Shown: positions 22,855 to 35,375, counted from the first letter of the stretch. The stretch is DNA of 64,000 nt from Zanthoxylum bungeanum (GCA_019454045.1 SKCR01015029.1:1-64000), one strand, 5' to 3'. Program-made: numbers and translations. Notes: generated by a model from the sequence alone, not told the origin.

Positions 22855-24035
22855 CAATCAAATCTTGTATCAAATATAATTACATATTAATTATTAATTG
22901 ACCGAAATGCCCCTAATGCATGTATTTTCGTTTAACCGTTTAAACGACTCGAATTAACTCATTTAATTCGGTGAAGTGTTATGAATAATCTATATTATTC
23001 ATAACGCATTGACCAAGTGCTCAACGAGTACACTTCATATTGTGAGACTCTCTAAGTTTAGGTTTATCCGTCACAGAATCAAATTTCGTGTCCATAATTC
23101 ACCCACTCGTGAATTATGACGACCACAGATAATCTCGTTAAACTATGCAAGTCGAGGTCATTACATACGTATAATCCCTCCGTCACAGGCTATCAATATT
23201 ATACCGGGGATATAGATAAGAACATCAAATCCCTAAGGTATAATATAGTAGATTTTTAGATTTACGATCTCTAAATAACACTCGGAACTCGCTTCCGAAG
23301 TATACCACGACCATGGATTTACTAGATCGCAAATACGTATATGATATCTATACCATGTACACAGGACTGACGAATTCTATCTTGATACTCACAGGATATC
23401 ATGAGCATCAGTCCACACCCAACGAACATGCGGAGGCTTGATCTAAATAGATCGGTGGCATGACTACCATCAAAGTGTGGAGGATAACTCATATATCCAC
23501 AGTGGTATCTCAAGTCGAAGGATCATTATGCTCACTCAACTCGAGAAGATTCCTATTGACGTTGGTGTACCATCTATTAGGAAATCTTCGGTGAGTCGTT
23601 CAGTGTTTATCAAATAAACACCTACATGTCAATATGAGTCTCCCAAGACTCATGGTTCATTGGGACAAATCATCGGACCAAGTCTCGATATACAACATGT
23701 ACTGGTCTCAACGGATTTTACTAACCGACCCGTGTTAGTAAATCTTGACCAGGAACTTTATTTGATAATATATTTCTAGTAGTGACACTTCCTAATGTCA
23801 ATTACAAACTACTTTGTAACTGCGCAATATAAATATATTATCTGGTCTTTGTCTAATATATACATATCACTAAACCGTATTTAGTTTCAATCTAATCGTA
23901 ATCAGATCGAATATGTATATAAAAGCAAGAAGTATTACCATAAATAAGTAATATTATGGAAAAATGAATTGTTCATATTCATGAATCTGACATAAATACG
24001 ATCCGGATTGGCACTCCGAGTACCAACCCTAACAG
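22855..24035 (-). repeat. LTR-like repeat, family F (reverse copy)
   Basis: The right end reads GAGTACCAACCCTAACA, the complement of a TGTTAGGGTTGGT start. Many blocks are the reverse complement of 41723-42760, for example the phrase around AAGTCGAGGTCATTACATA versus TGTGATGACCTCGACTTG. The left edge is unclear. No coding region is present. Confidence 0.6.
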
Positions 24036-24074
24036 TTTCAACCTTAACTGAAACCGAAACCGAACCATATATCA

Positions 24075-25463
24075 TGTTAGCAACATATTCTCAAAATGGA
24101 TTTTGATGATGCAACACTAGAAGTCTTCAACGCGTATTAGTGGATATTACAAAAAGATGTCGAAACATATTGGTGGTGAACAGCAATGGATGTGAAGACT
24201 CGAACGATAAACGAAGAATATCTTGAGTAGTCTTAGCTTAGGGCTCTATTTGTAAGTGAGTTGTTAAATTAAGTCTCTAAGCTCATAGGACATATGTATA
24301 TTCATATAAATACATTAGGGTCATGTGTAAAATATTTTTAACCTTAAAATCTTGACATTTTGTCACTAAGACCGGTATGAGCAATTTTGCATCACCTCTG
24401 GAACCGAGCTACTCCATATCGGTCACCCATACCGATCACTCTAGAGTTTTTACAACTACTGGAATCGACATAGATCATACCGATCAACCTTCATATCATA
24501 CATGTTCTAGAAAATTGGCATGTACTATACCGGTCCCCATACCGGTAAGTGCACAAGCATACTGGCCTCCATACTGGTAAGTAATCCGATATAGCGCTTG
24601 AATCTTCAATGGTAATACAGCTGTTATGCTTGGCAGACCGGTATACCGGCCTCTACAGACCGGTATACTGCTCTCAGATAGAACTGTTGGGGCAGTTTAT
24701 ATTTTCATTATATATTTAGCCCCAAATTAATTTTTTCCCAACTTTTGCACCTTCATATAATTTTTTTGTAAGGTAAAACCAGAGTGTTTACAAAACCTTC
24801 ATTATTATACCCAAGCTCACACACTACACATTCATATCATTGGTAGTGAGCTTATTTTTCTTGGGTTAGCAACTCACACTAAAATCTTTATTATCTTTCT
24901 GAGTGCCCAAGTTGTTCATTAAATCTTTGTTATCAAACACTTGAGAATGTGAAATCTCTTTGTGAGTGAATATACTCAAAATGGTGGATTGTAAAGGTTT
25001 GTGAGTAGCTTATTAATAAAACTCATTGTAAAGATTTTAAGAGTGAACCTAGGGATAAAAATCTTGTGTAAAGGTTTGAAGTGAACCTATGAGACAAAAC
25101 TCTTGGTTGCGGGTGAGCCACGGAAAAATCGGTGTAAGTTGTGGATTCAACTTAGTGGAAATCTTCAAGCACGGCTTGGGGGAGTGGACGTAGGTATTGT
25201 TAACCGAACCACTATAAATCACCGGTGTTAATTTATCTAACTGTATCTCTTTATTTTATCGCAAACTTAAAATTATCTTTTCATATTATTTAGCATTGCT
25301 TGTGATTTAGAAATTGATTAATAAACTTAATTGGTAAAGCTACAAGCTTAGTAGCATACGATCAATAAGAATTTTTCATTCCGCATATTTAGGCCATTAC
25401 CCAATTCACCCCCTCCCTCTTTGGTATATAGTGTTGTTTGTTGTGTGCTTGTAGGTAATTTCA
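24075..25463 (+). repeat. 5' LTR of copia A
   Basis: It starts TGTTAGCAACATATTC and ends GTAGGTAATTTCA. It contains a cluster of ACCGGT palindromes (24370-24660), for example ATACCGGTCCCCATACCGGT, and a CACCGGTG palindrome near 25220. Confidence 0.9.
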
Positions 25464-25464
25464 A

Positions 25465-25478
25465 TTGGTATCAGAGCG
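25465..25478 (+). promoter_or_regulatory. Primer-binding site of copia A
   Basis: TTGGTATCAGAGCG follows the LTR after one base. It is complementary to the 3' end of initiator tRNA-Met, the standard copia primer. Confidence 0.9.
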
Positions 25479-25518
25479 AGGTATTCTCAAAAAAGACTTA
25501 ACCGTCAAAGAAACGATC

Positions 25519-27200
25519 ATGACCTCTACAAGCAACTTATCATATCTTGCTGAGAGATTTTCAACCATTAGACCTCCCTTCTATACCGGAATCGACTATA
25601 GTTATTGGAAGATGAGGATGTTAACTTGCCTTCTTATCGTTGATGTGTACCTTCAAAGTGATTACACAAGGTACACGAATGTCAATGAAGAAGGATAACA
25701 TTAGTGTGGAGTTTCTGAAGCCACACTTTGAATAGACCGATGAGAAATATATGCAAGCCTCCTTAAATGTTAAGGCACTCAACCATTTTTTTTGTGAAAT
25801 TGATCGAAGTCAAATTAACAAGCTTCCAAAGTTTGGAAATGCATATGAATTGTGGAATTCTTTAGAAACGGTCAATGAAGGCACAAGCCAAGTGAAGGAG
25901 TCAAAGATAAACCGGTACATGTGTGAGTTAGATAGATTCAAAATAGAATCTGGTGAAGAAATTGAGCATATGATTTCTAGGTTTACAATGATTGTGAATC
26001 AACTTAATGCTTTAAGGAAAAATATTGACTCTAGTGAAGTGAAGAAAATTCTCAGGTCAATCCCTAAAGAATATAGATTTTGCATCTCATCCATCAAGGA
26101 ATTAAACAATGTCAACAATTTGAAATTAGATCATTTAGTTGGAAAAAATTTGGAATATGAGATGGAGCTCAGGATGGACCAAAGGCAAGAAGAAGAAAAG
26201 AATAAGAAGAAATTAGCCCTAAAGTCATTTATGAGAAAGGGGATGATACTAGCTCAAGTGACGAAAAAGAAAATAGTGATGATGAGTTGGCACATTTGAC
26301 CAAGAAATTAAATCCGAAAAGTTTAAAGTGAAATTACGGATGGATGAGAAGAAAGAAGAGTCTTGGCGGCGGAAGCACAAGAAAGATAAAATAATTTACT
26401 ATGAGTGTGAAAAAGTTGGGTCATGTAGTTGCTAATTGCCCAATGAGGAAATTCAAATGAAAATTCAAGAAGAAATCAATGAAGGCAACTTGTAGCGATA
26501 GTGACACAAGCTCATCCGAGGAGGAGATTGCTGAAGAAGAAATCACGTTTTTTATAGCTATTAATGATCTAGATGAAAACGATAAAGAAAATGTACATGC
26601 TTCCCTTGAATATGATGAATTGTTTGACACCTTTAATGAATTACACGAATTGTATGATTTTCTTATGAAGAAACATAAATTGATTAAAAATAAGCATTAA
26701 TCACTATTAAATGATCACGCATCAATTGTTGAGAAAAAGAAATCGCATGCTTAAAAGAAGAAAAACTAAAACTTGAAAATAGCATATCTAGCATATCATT
26801 TATCTCAAATATATGTGATTGCGAATCTATTATGAATGAAAATGTTACATTGAATAAAAAAAATTATAGATTTGCATAACATTATAACAAAATTTACTTT
26901 GGGAGAGAAAAATTTTAATATTATAATTGGATCCCAAATATGTGCTTTCAAAAGAGACTGATTAAGATATAAACCTTATATCAAAAGAAAAGTTTTGAAG
27001 AATTATTTTGTAAAGACATCAAATTCTCATGCATATGTTACTTTTAATGAAAATATCACATGTCATGCATGCAATAAGAAAGGACACGAAATATTTGAGT
27101 GCATGAACAAGAATGTGAATGTAAATACATGGATTCCCTAATGAATCAAAATTAATCTCCATGGACCCAAGAAAGTTTGGGTACCAAAATGTACTTAAAT
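25519..27200 (+). pseudogene. gag: gag of copia A, broken
   Basis: The ATG at 25519 begins MTSTSNLSYLAERF, then RPPFYTGIDYSYWKMRM, a signature of UBN2-type copia Gag. The conserved middle lies at 25751-26200 (NAYELWNSLE, IPKEYRFCISSI). A zinc knuckle (CX2CX4HX4C type, ending HVVANC) near 26400 is put out of frame by a one-base change. A second knuckle, CHACNKKGHEIFEC, lies at 27067, and KVWVPKC near 27176 marks where protease would normally begin. Stops or shifts occur near 25698, 26298, 26410, 26700 and 27140. No protease, integrase or reverse transcriptase follows. Confidence 0.8.
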
Positions 27201-28024
27201 GATTTTCTAGGGGAACTTTAGGAATGGTCATCATGAGAAATGCACATTAACCCCAAAGACTTGACAAAGATGAGGAAAGAGCTCAACAACAAAGATATCA
27301 AAACTTTACCTCAAAAATGAATGAATTTTGATAATTAGTGGATTTGTCACCAAGTGACAACAGTAATTGGTAAAATCTGTGTTTATAGAAACATTGGTAC
27401 TATTTCTTTCAACCTATATGTGTATGCTTATTTCAATTGATATGAATTGGACTTGAGTTTGATGCATACTAGTAATTTAGCAAATTGTATTTCATTTGGT
27501 AACATCATATGCTTAATCATATTATTAATCTCTTTTAGTATCAATTGGTATTACTTAAGACTTATTTGTTTTTATGGTATATGTGATCCTTTTGAAACTT
27601 GCCATTAATGTTTATTGGTTGAAAATGAAATACATGAATATTGGCTTAATTTGAGTGATTTTGATGATCTATACATGATTTTTAAATTACATGGCAAATA
27701 GGAGAATATACTAAGTGTGCATGTTAATATACTTTTTAATATGTTTTATGAACATATATTGTTTGGTATCTCAAAGAACTAAATTTTTGCTTCTCCAATA
27801 TTTTTGATAATGTTACAGGGGGAGAAATCATAGGAATGAGATTTAAAAACTTGTATCCCTCACCCTTCTATTAAGGGGGAGCAAATTTGTACTAATGTAT
27901 TTGTCAAAGTTTTATGGAGGTATATTGAAGACAATCACATATTGAGGGGGAGAAAAATCGTCAACAAATTTGGAACTCTCAAACTCACAAGTTTTCAAGG
28001 TTGCCATCATCAAAATGAGGAGAT
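27201..28024 (+). other. Non-coding tail of copia A with G-rich tracts
   Basis: Polypurine-like tracts occur at about 27819 (GGGGGAGAAATCAT), 27873 (AAGGGGGAGCAAAT) and 27942 (GAGGGGGAGAAAAAT). The last purine run before the LTR is AAAATGAGGAGAT. Several such tracts are a reported trait of Sireviruses. No gene is seen. Confidence 0.6.
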
Positions 28025-29771
28025 TGTTGGCGACATATTCCCAAGATGGATTTTGATAATGCAACACTAGAAGTCTTCGACGTGTATTAGCGGACATTAC
28101 AAAAAGATATCGAAGCACATTGGTGGTGAACAACAATTGATGTAAAGACTCAAACGACAAAAGAAGAATATCTTGTGTTGTCTTAGCTTATGGCTCTCTT
28201 TGTAAGTAAGTTGTTAAATTAAACCACATATGCACATTTATATAAATGCATTAGGGTCATGTGCAAAAAATTTTAATCTTTAAATCTTGATATTTTGTCA
28301 TTGAGACTGGTATGAGCAGATTTGCATTGCCTCTAGAACCGAGTTACTCCATATCGGTCACCCATACCGGTCACTCTGGAGTTTGCACAGCTAGTGGAAC
28401 CAACATAGATCATACCGATCTTCATACTGGTCATCCTTTATTTCATACATGCTCTCGAAAATCGACATGTACTATACCGGTCCCCATACCGATAAGTGCA
28501 TCTGCATACCAGCCTCCATACAGGTCAGTAATCCGGTATAACACTTGAATCTTCAACAATAATATAGCAGTTATGTTTGGCAGACCGACATACCGGTCTC
28601 AGACAGAACAGTTGGGACAATTTACATCTTCATTATATATTGAGCCACAAATTCATTTTTGCCCAACTTTGGAACATTCATACAATTTCTTGTAAGGCCA
28701 AAACAAAGAGTTTACAAAACTTTCATCATCATACACTCTCATACTCAAGCTCATACTCTACACCTTCATATCATTAGTAGTGAGCTTAGATTTCTTGAGT
28801 TAGCAACTCACACTAAAATCTTCATTATCTTTGTAAGTACCCAAGTTGTTCATTAAATATTCATTATCAAACACTTGAGGTTGTAAAATCCCTTTGTGAG
28901 TGGATATACTTAAAATGATGGATTGTAAAGTGTAAAATGTGAAGCCTTGTCATCCGTTGGATAAGGGACACGTGGCGCAATCCTTGCCGTTGTCCCAATT
29001 ACATGTATTTGCTCATCATATAAAAGGCACTTAGGTTGAGTTTTTTGAAGAGGTTTTCATTATTTGTATTCCCTTGTTTTGGCTAAGTGTTCAGCCTATT
29101 CCTAGTCCAAGTTAGTGTAATCTTCAATTGGGAATTTGAGAGATTGTCACTTTTAGAGATTAGGGTTCTTTGTGAGATTTGGGGAATTACAATTTGTAAA
29201 CGGATTCAAGATTCCGTGTGTAATCTTGAAATTGCTTAGTGCAGCGAGCTCCCTATCCGGAGTTCAACGTGGATGTAGTCGGGAATTTTTTCCGACTAAC
29301 CACGGTAAAAATCGTGCATTCTTGATTGTTGTTTGTGTTGTTTGACGAACATAATTGCGGAAAACCTCAACATAAAGGTTTGTGGATGAGCCTATTGAGA
29401 AAACTCATTGTAAAGATTTTAAGAGTAAACCTAGATATAAAACTCTTGTGTAAAGGTTTGAAGTGAACCTAGGGGACAAAACTCTTGGTTGCATGAGGGA
29501 GTAGATGTAGACATTGTTGGCCGAACCACTATAAATCACCGGTGTTATTTCTCTAACTCTACCTTTTTATTTTATCACAAGCTTAATATATCTTTTCATA
29601 TTATTTAGCATAACTTGTGATTGAGAAATTGATTAATAAGCTTAATTGGTAAAGTTACAAGCTTAATAGTATAAAATCGGCAAAAATTTTTAATTCTGTA
29701 TATTTAGATCATTACCCATTTCACCCCTTGAATATATAATGTTATTTGTTATGTGCTTCTAGATAATTTCA
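28025..29771 (+). repeat. 3' LTR of copia A, interrupted
   Basis: It starts TGTTGGCGACATATTCCC. It is split at 28930 by the copia B solo LTR and resumes at 29373 with the duplicated TAAAG. It ends GATAATTTCA. A second copy of its distal part occurs at 35376-35776 because of the local tandem duplication. Confidence 0.88.
28931..29372 (+). repeat. Solo LTR of copia B
   Basis: This 442-bp LTR (TGTAAAATGTGAAGCC to AAAACCTCAACA) is flanked by TAAAG at 28926-28930 and 29373-29377. It is nearly identical to the LTRs of the copia B element downstream. The flanking sequence to its right equals that to the right of copia B's 3' LTR, so this solo LTR and the full element descend from one insertion. Confidence 0.93.
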
Positions 29772-30301
29772 TATCTATGGTTCGGTTGCGGCTCAACTAA
29801 AATTGAATCGAAAACCGTAAGGTTCGGTATATCAAAATATTTACTTCTACAAATTCAAACAGAGTTAGCTTTTTGAAAAAAAATGAAAAATGAAAATAAC
29901 AAAACGGCCACGTTCAGAGCTTCCCTCGTTAATATAATGAACGTAACTCAACAAACGAAAAGGTAACTAAAAATCTGCTTGAAAAACAAATTAATTTCAT
30001 TAAAATTTACGAAGCTTAGGCTTCTGAAACATCGAAATGGAACATGAAAGTGTTCATGTCGGGCTTGATGAGTCGTATCGTCCCCTGCCTTCTCTGTACT
30101 TGGCTTTCTTGTCGATTTGGTTCCTCTCTGCTTGTTCTTGGACAATTAACGCTTTTAAAAACCGCCATTTTCAGGTCCTATATTTAATTTCATTTGAAAA
30201 GTAATTTTTCCCGTAATTTAGGGAGATTTAATTAGATGGGTTAGTGTTGGTTTCTTTGTTTAGTGTTTATTTTGTTAGCTTTTTGATTGATGGATCTTAC
30301 A
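29373..30301 (+). repeat. Upstream copy of a duplicated host flank
   Basis: This segment is nearly identical to 35376-36307. It holds the end of the copia A LTR, about 265 bp of host 5' flank, the first coding exon of the host gene and the start of its first intron. It stops at CTTACA, where sequence switches to the inside of a copia B LTR. Differences are few (for example AATTTTTCCC versus AATTATTCCC), so the duplication is young. Confidence 0.92.
30037..30174 (+). pseudogene. Orphan copy of exon 1 of the host membrane-protein gene
   Basis: These 138 bases are identical to the coding exon at 36043-36180 and keep the ATG and the GT donor. After the donor, about 120 bp of the original intron remain before copia B begins. 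No other exon of the gene lies nearby, so splicing from this copy could only reach retrotransposon sequence or the true gene more than 6 kb away. Confidence 0.9.
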
Positions 30302-30675
30302 TGTATTTGCTCATCATATATAAAGGGCACTTAGGTTGAGTTTTTTAGAAGAGGTTTTCATTATTTGTATTCCCTTGTTTTGGCTAAGTGTTCAGCCTAT
30401 TTCCTAGTCCAAGTTAGTGTAATCTTCAATTGGGAATTTGAGAGATTGTCACTTTTAGAGATTAGGGTTCTTTGTGAGATTTGGGGAATTACCATTTGTA
30501 AACGGATTCAAGATTCCGTGTGTAATCTTGAAATTGCTTAGTGCAGCGAGCTCCCTATTCCGGAGTTCAACGTGGATGTAGTCGGGAATTTTTTCCGACG
30601 AACCACGGTAAAAATCGTGCATTCTTGATTGTTGTTTGTGTTGTTTGACGAACATAATTGCGGAAAACCTCAACA
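30297..30675 (+). repeat. Truncated 5' LTR of copia B, with primer-binding site
   Basis: It begins inside the LTR at TTACATGTATTTGC and ends CCTCAACA. ATTGGTATCAGAGCG follows at 30676, matching the initiator tRNA-Met primer site. Loss of the upstream LTR part may remove promoter sequence. Confidence 0.9.
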
Positions 30676-31586
30676 ATTGGTATCAGAGCGTTTTGGAAAG
30701 AAGATCCAGTGGGCCAAATTCTTTGGGTGATCTGCTTACTCAAGATCAAGGCCCAAAAACATTAATCTGCTTCATCATTCGCCAGATGAAGAATCCCTAA
30801 TTCCTTGTCAAGACAGTCAAAGCAATCGACGAGAAGGAGAACTCAGAGGAGCCGATCAAGAAGCTGGAAGATGCATAAGATTGATTGAACAAAGACCAAA
30901 CACAAGATCAGAGAACAGAGCCCGTGTTGAATGATCAATGGCAAGAAATCAAGAACACATATACGACAGCAAGAATTGAAGAGCCCAGCCGAATCTTGAA
31001 ACCTAAATCCATCTTCTGGGTTTGCCGAAATTAAAGGACTGCAACAATCAACAGCTCGGCCGAGAACAAGACTTGTGACCAAGACCAAAATCGACCAAAT
31101 TGAAGATCATATACCGTTGCTAAAACAAAAAGGATCAAAGATTGAAACGACCCTAGTGTGGCCGATCCTGCCGTGACCAATACCAAGATCTGATTGCCGA
31201 GAAGATCCCTAAATTGACTGCTGAGAGTCTGCATTGCCAATTAGGGCATCAAAGGCAGCAAACTAAGCTTGTGTCTACTGAACAAGAAATTGAATTTGCT
31301 GCTTAGGGAGTGTGCTCTCTGTTGTAATTTTGGGTGAGTAATCGGCCAAGAGTCTGTGGAACTGTTCTTGGGGCGTTTAAGGCTTAGAGATTGGGTGGAT
31401 TCTGGATACTGGTTGCCAGATTTGGGTATTAAGTTTGAATTGCAGGGTGTGATTTGTGGCTGCCGATTTTGGATTTGTATGGGGATTTAGTCACTGTGCT
31501 GCCGAATTGGTTTGGCAGTTTGGGAGTAATTGCCGAGAGTGATTGTGGAATTGCCATCGGGTGATTACTGTAGAAAGATATATAAA

Positions 31587-34500
31587 ATGTCGACCATGAG
31601 ACTCGACATTGGGATATTTGACGGGAAAGGGGATTTCACCACATGGAAGAAGAAAATGAGAGTTCTGCTTTCCCACCATAAGGTGGCTTTGGCATTGGAA
31701 CCGGATCCAGAAAAGTGGCCAAAGATGGAAAAGGAAGCGAAGGACGAAATCCTGGAAGAGGCTTACAACCTGATTTTCCTTTACCTTGGAGATTCGGTCA
31801 TCAGAAAAGTTGACGGAATGGACATTGCCATTCAACTCTGGGGTAAACTTGAATCTTTATACTCTGTTATTTCTGCACCAAATTTAGTGTTCTTAAAAGG
31901 AAATTTGTTTAATTACAAGATGGATACTAGTAAGTCGATTGATGATAATTTGGATGAATTCACGAAATGACTCAAATCCTTAAAGGAACTGACCAAGCCC
32001 TAGGAGACTCTAGCGAAGCTATGATCCTTTTAAATGCATTACCTGAAGAATATAGTGTCGTTAAGAACTCTCTACAGTACACAGGAGTTGTACCTAGGCT
32101 AGACTTGGTGATATCTGGTATAAGGGCTAGAGAGCTAGAACTTAGAACCAGTAGGAGAGGAGGAGCGAACTTATTCGTGAAAGGAAAAAATGAAAAGAAT
32201 TATAATGGTCTGAATAATCATCAGACTAATAACCAAGAACCTAAGGGACAGAAAAAGAATAAACAGGATAAGAATAAAGATAGTGGCAAGAAGTGCTATC
32301 ATTGTGGGAAGATGGGACACCTGAAAAAGAATTGTTATAAGTTCATTAGGGAACAGAAAAATGAAGGCAGTGCCACTGTGGCTGCCGAAAAGGAGTCGAT
32401 GTGCCTATCTGAGGCATTGACTGTGTGTAAGGATCACATTAGTAGAGAATGGATTCTGGACTCCGGGTGTTCCTTTCACATGAGTCCGTATAGGGACTGG
32501 TTTGTCAACTTTAGAAATTCTGACCAAGGCACTGTGTATATGGGTAATGACAATACTTGTAGGATACAGGGGGTTGGGGACATAACTCTTAAACTTCATG
32601 ATGGTAAAGTTAGGATTCTTACTGACGTTAGATATGTACCTGACCTGAAACGGAACCTGATATCACTAGGAACACTAGATGAATTAGGTTTCACATATAA
32701 GGCACACAAAGGAAACATGCACATATCTAAGGGTAATAAACTAATCCTAACTGGTATTAAGAGAAATGGATTGTATGTTCTAAATGGCCAACATGTATTC
32801 TCGGATAAACCCATTTCTGCTTTAACTTCTAATGTGATATGACTAATATATGGCACTTGAGACTTGGCCATATAGGCCAGAAAGGTATGCAGGTACTCAG
32901 TAAGCAAGGACAATTTGGAAAGGACCAGTTGAAGCCACTTGAGTTTTGTGAGATCTGTGTGTTAGGCAAACAGCACAGACAGAGCTTCCCAACTGGAATT
33001 CACTTGTCAAAGGCGAGTCTGGAGTATTTACATTGTGATTGTGGGGACCAGCAAAGGTCCAGACACATGGGGGTAAGAGATATTTCCTCTCTATTGTTGA
33101 TGACTACAGTAGGAAGGTATGGACATTCTTACTAAAATCAAAGGATGAAACTTTGACTAAATTTAAAGAATGGAAAGTATTGGTAGAAAATCAAACTAGT
33201 AACAAAGTAAAAGTCTTGAGAACTGATAATGGCTTAGAATTTTGTAATACTGAGTTTGATCAATACTGTACAAGTGAGGGTATCCTGAGACATAGGACTG
33301 TTAGAAACACCCCTCAACAGAATGGAGTTGCGGAAAGAATTAATAGAACCCTATTAGAAAAGATTAGATGTCTTTTATTTTCTTCTGAACTTCCGAGGGC
33401 CTTTTGGGGTGAAGCCCTCAATACTGCTACTCATTTGATTAACCTTAGCCCTAATAGTTCAGTTCAGTTTAAGACACCAGAGGAAATCTGGTCTGGTAGA
33501 GCTCATAAGCTTGCACACCTTAGAGTATTTGGCTGTGAAGCCTATGCTCACCAGTCCGTAGGTAAACTTGAACCGAGGTCAATCAAGTGTGTTTTCCTAG
33601 GATACCAGAAGGGACAAAAGGGTATAGATTATGGGAAAGGGAGTCACCTGGAGTCAAAGTCATAGTTAGTCGGGATGTTATATTCAATGAAATTTGTTTT
33701 CCTTGTAAATCTACTAACAACAATGCAGGTGCCTTAGAAAAGGATCTAGCAGATTTTGATCTTGCAGGTGGAGCTCAGATGCAGGTGGAGCCAGGGACAC
33801 CAGGGACCGCTGAGCAAGTCGGTGACATGTCAGGCACGGAGACATCTGAGGACACCCAGCCCAGGAGAAATAACCAGGAGGAAAAAAGAAATGAAGTAGC
33901 AGAGATACAAGAACAAGTTGAAGAGGACACAGTAGATCAACTGGATCAAACTGAGCAGCATGATGAAACACCACAAGACACATTGGCCAACTACCAGCTA
34001 GCAAGAGACAGAAGTAGGAGGCAGGTAATGCCTCCTACCAGGTATGATTACTCAACCAATGATTTGTATTTCTGTGCATTAATATCAAGTCATGAAATTA
34101 ATGGGATTGAGTCTGCTAGCTTAGGAGAGGCGTTAAAGTCTACCCATAAACTTGAATGGGAAGCGGCTATGGAAGGAGAGATGTCTTCTCTTAGTACTAG
34201 ACCTAAGGTGATTAAAATGGGAAATGTACCTTGTGCTAATGCTATTGGTTCTGTGATGTATGTCATGATTAGTACTAGACCTGACCTGTCATATGCTGTA
34301 TCTTTATTGAGTAGGTTTATGTCTAAACCAGGTGGAGCACACTGGAGTGCTTTAATGGTTGTTAAGATACTTGAATACTACTATTGATTATGGCTTATGT
34401 TTTAACAATTCTAACGCTTTAGATTTGGTAGGGTATGTTGATTCTGATTTTGCAGGTGACAGAGACTCAAGAAAGTCAACTACCGAAGTGGAGTATATAG

Positions 34501-34811
34501 CCATAACTGATGTGTTCAAGGAAGCAATTTGGCTTCAGGGTATCTTAACCGAAATACAACAGCTGCAGGAGAAGACAGTTGTGTATTCTGACAGTCAGAG
34601 TGCAATCCATCTGAGCACGAATCCAGTACATCATGAGAGAACCAAGCATGTGAATGTGAAGTATCATTATGTTCGGGAAATTATCTCAAGCGGTAAGATT
34701 GAGATTAAGAAGGTTCCAACAGAAGATAACCCAACGGACATGGGGACAAAGATTGTGACTGCAACCAAGCTCTTCCACTGCATGAAGCTGTTGCAGGTGG
34801 GGGTTGGCTGA
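31587..34811 (+). pseudogene. gag-pol: gag-pol of copia B, broken
   Basis: Gag starts at 31587 (MSTMRLDIGIFDGKGDF) after a leader of about 900 bp. Domains in order: zinc knuckle CYHCGKMGHLKKNC near 32294; protease WILDSGCSFHM near 32450; pre-integrase WHLRLGH near 32857 with CEICVLGK; integrase core with IVDDYSRKVW, RTDNGLEF and QQNGVAERINR (33090-33350); and FLGYQKG near 33597. Frameshifts lie near 31966, 32838, 33036 and 33610. Reverse transcriptase is gutted: WEAAMEGEMSSL is followed directly by the C-terminal part (IGSVMYVMISTRPDLSYAVS), so the YVDD palm is missing. RNase H has VGYVDSDFAGDRDSRKST joined to TEVEYIA, losing roughly 25 residues, but keeps YSDSQSAIHL. This copy is non-functional. 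Confidence 0.88.
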
Positions 34812-34928
34812 CCTTGCAGTCGACATGAGCGATGATGTGAGTAGGTGAGTTTGCTGTGCTGTCTTGGCCTTAGTGTGTCGCTATGTATGATTGGGAGTGA
34901 TAGATGTGTTTGGCTTCAAGGTGGAGAT

Positions 34929-35375
34929 TGTAAAATGTGAAGCCTTGTCATCCGTTGGATAAGGGACACGTGGCGCAATCCTTGCCGTTGTCCCAATTAC
35001 ATGTATTTGCTCATCATATATAAAGGGCACTTAGGTTGAGTTTTTTAGAAGAGGTTTTCATTATTTGTATTCCCTTGTTTTGGCTAAGTGTTCAGCCTAT
35101 TTCCTAGTCCAAGTTAGTGTAATCTTCAATTGGGAATTTGAGAGATTGTCACTTTTAGAGATTAGGGTTCTTTGTGAGATTTGGGGAATTACAATTTGTA
35201 AACGGATTCAAGATTCCGTGTGTAATCTTGAAATTGCTTAGTGCAGCGAGCTCCCTATCCCGGAGTTCAACGTGGATGTAGTCGGGAATTTTTTCCGACG
35301 AACCACGGTAAAAATCGTGCATTCTTGATTGTTGTTTGTGTTGTTTGACGAACATAATTGCGGAAAACCTCAACA
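34929..35375 (+). repeat. 3' LTR of copia B
   Basis: It is preceded by the purine-rich CAAGGTGGAGAT, runs TGTAAAATGTG to CCTCAACA, and is followed by TAAAG, the same duplicated target as at 28926. Confidence 0.93.

Larger units (their letters stand above)
24075..29771 (+). mobile_element. Copia A: gag-only, Sirevirus-like copia retrotransposon
   Basis: The LTRs are 24075-25463 and 28025-29771. The second is lengthened by a nested 442-bp solo LTR plus a duplicated TAAAG. Flanks are TATCA (24070-24074) and TATCT (29772-29776), a near-perfect target duplication. The internal part has a tRNA-Met primer-binding site, gag remnants, no pol, and a non-coding stretch with several G-rich tracts. A UBN2-type Gag, multiple polypurine-like tracts and palindrome-rich LTRs fit the Sirevirus (SIRE/Maximus) lineage; that lineage call is inference. 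It needs enzymes supplied by other copies. Confidence 0.85.
30297..35375 (+). mobile_element. Copia B: copia retrotransposon with truncated 5' LTR
   Basis: It has a 5' LTR missing its first ~66 bp (30297-30675), a tRNA-Met primer-binding site, a long leader, a broken gag-pol, and an intact 447-bp 3' LTR (34929-35375) followed by TAAAG. The missing LTR start is not a random truncation: the join is the breakpoint of the tandem duplication. The polyprotein order protease, integrase, reverse transcriptase, RNase H is that of copia elements. Motifs such as the integrase-linked FGCEAYAH resemble the Tork/Tnt1 group, but the lineage is not settled. Confidence 0.9.
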
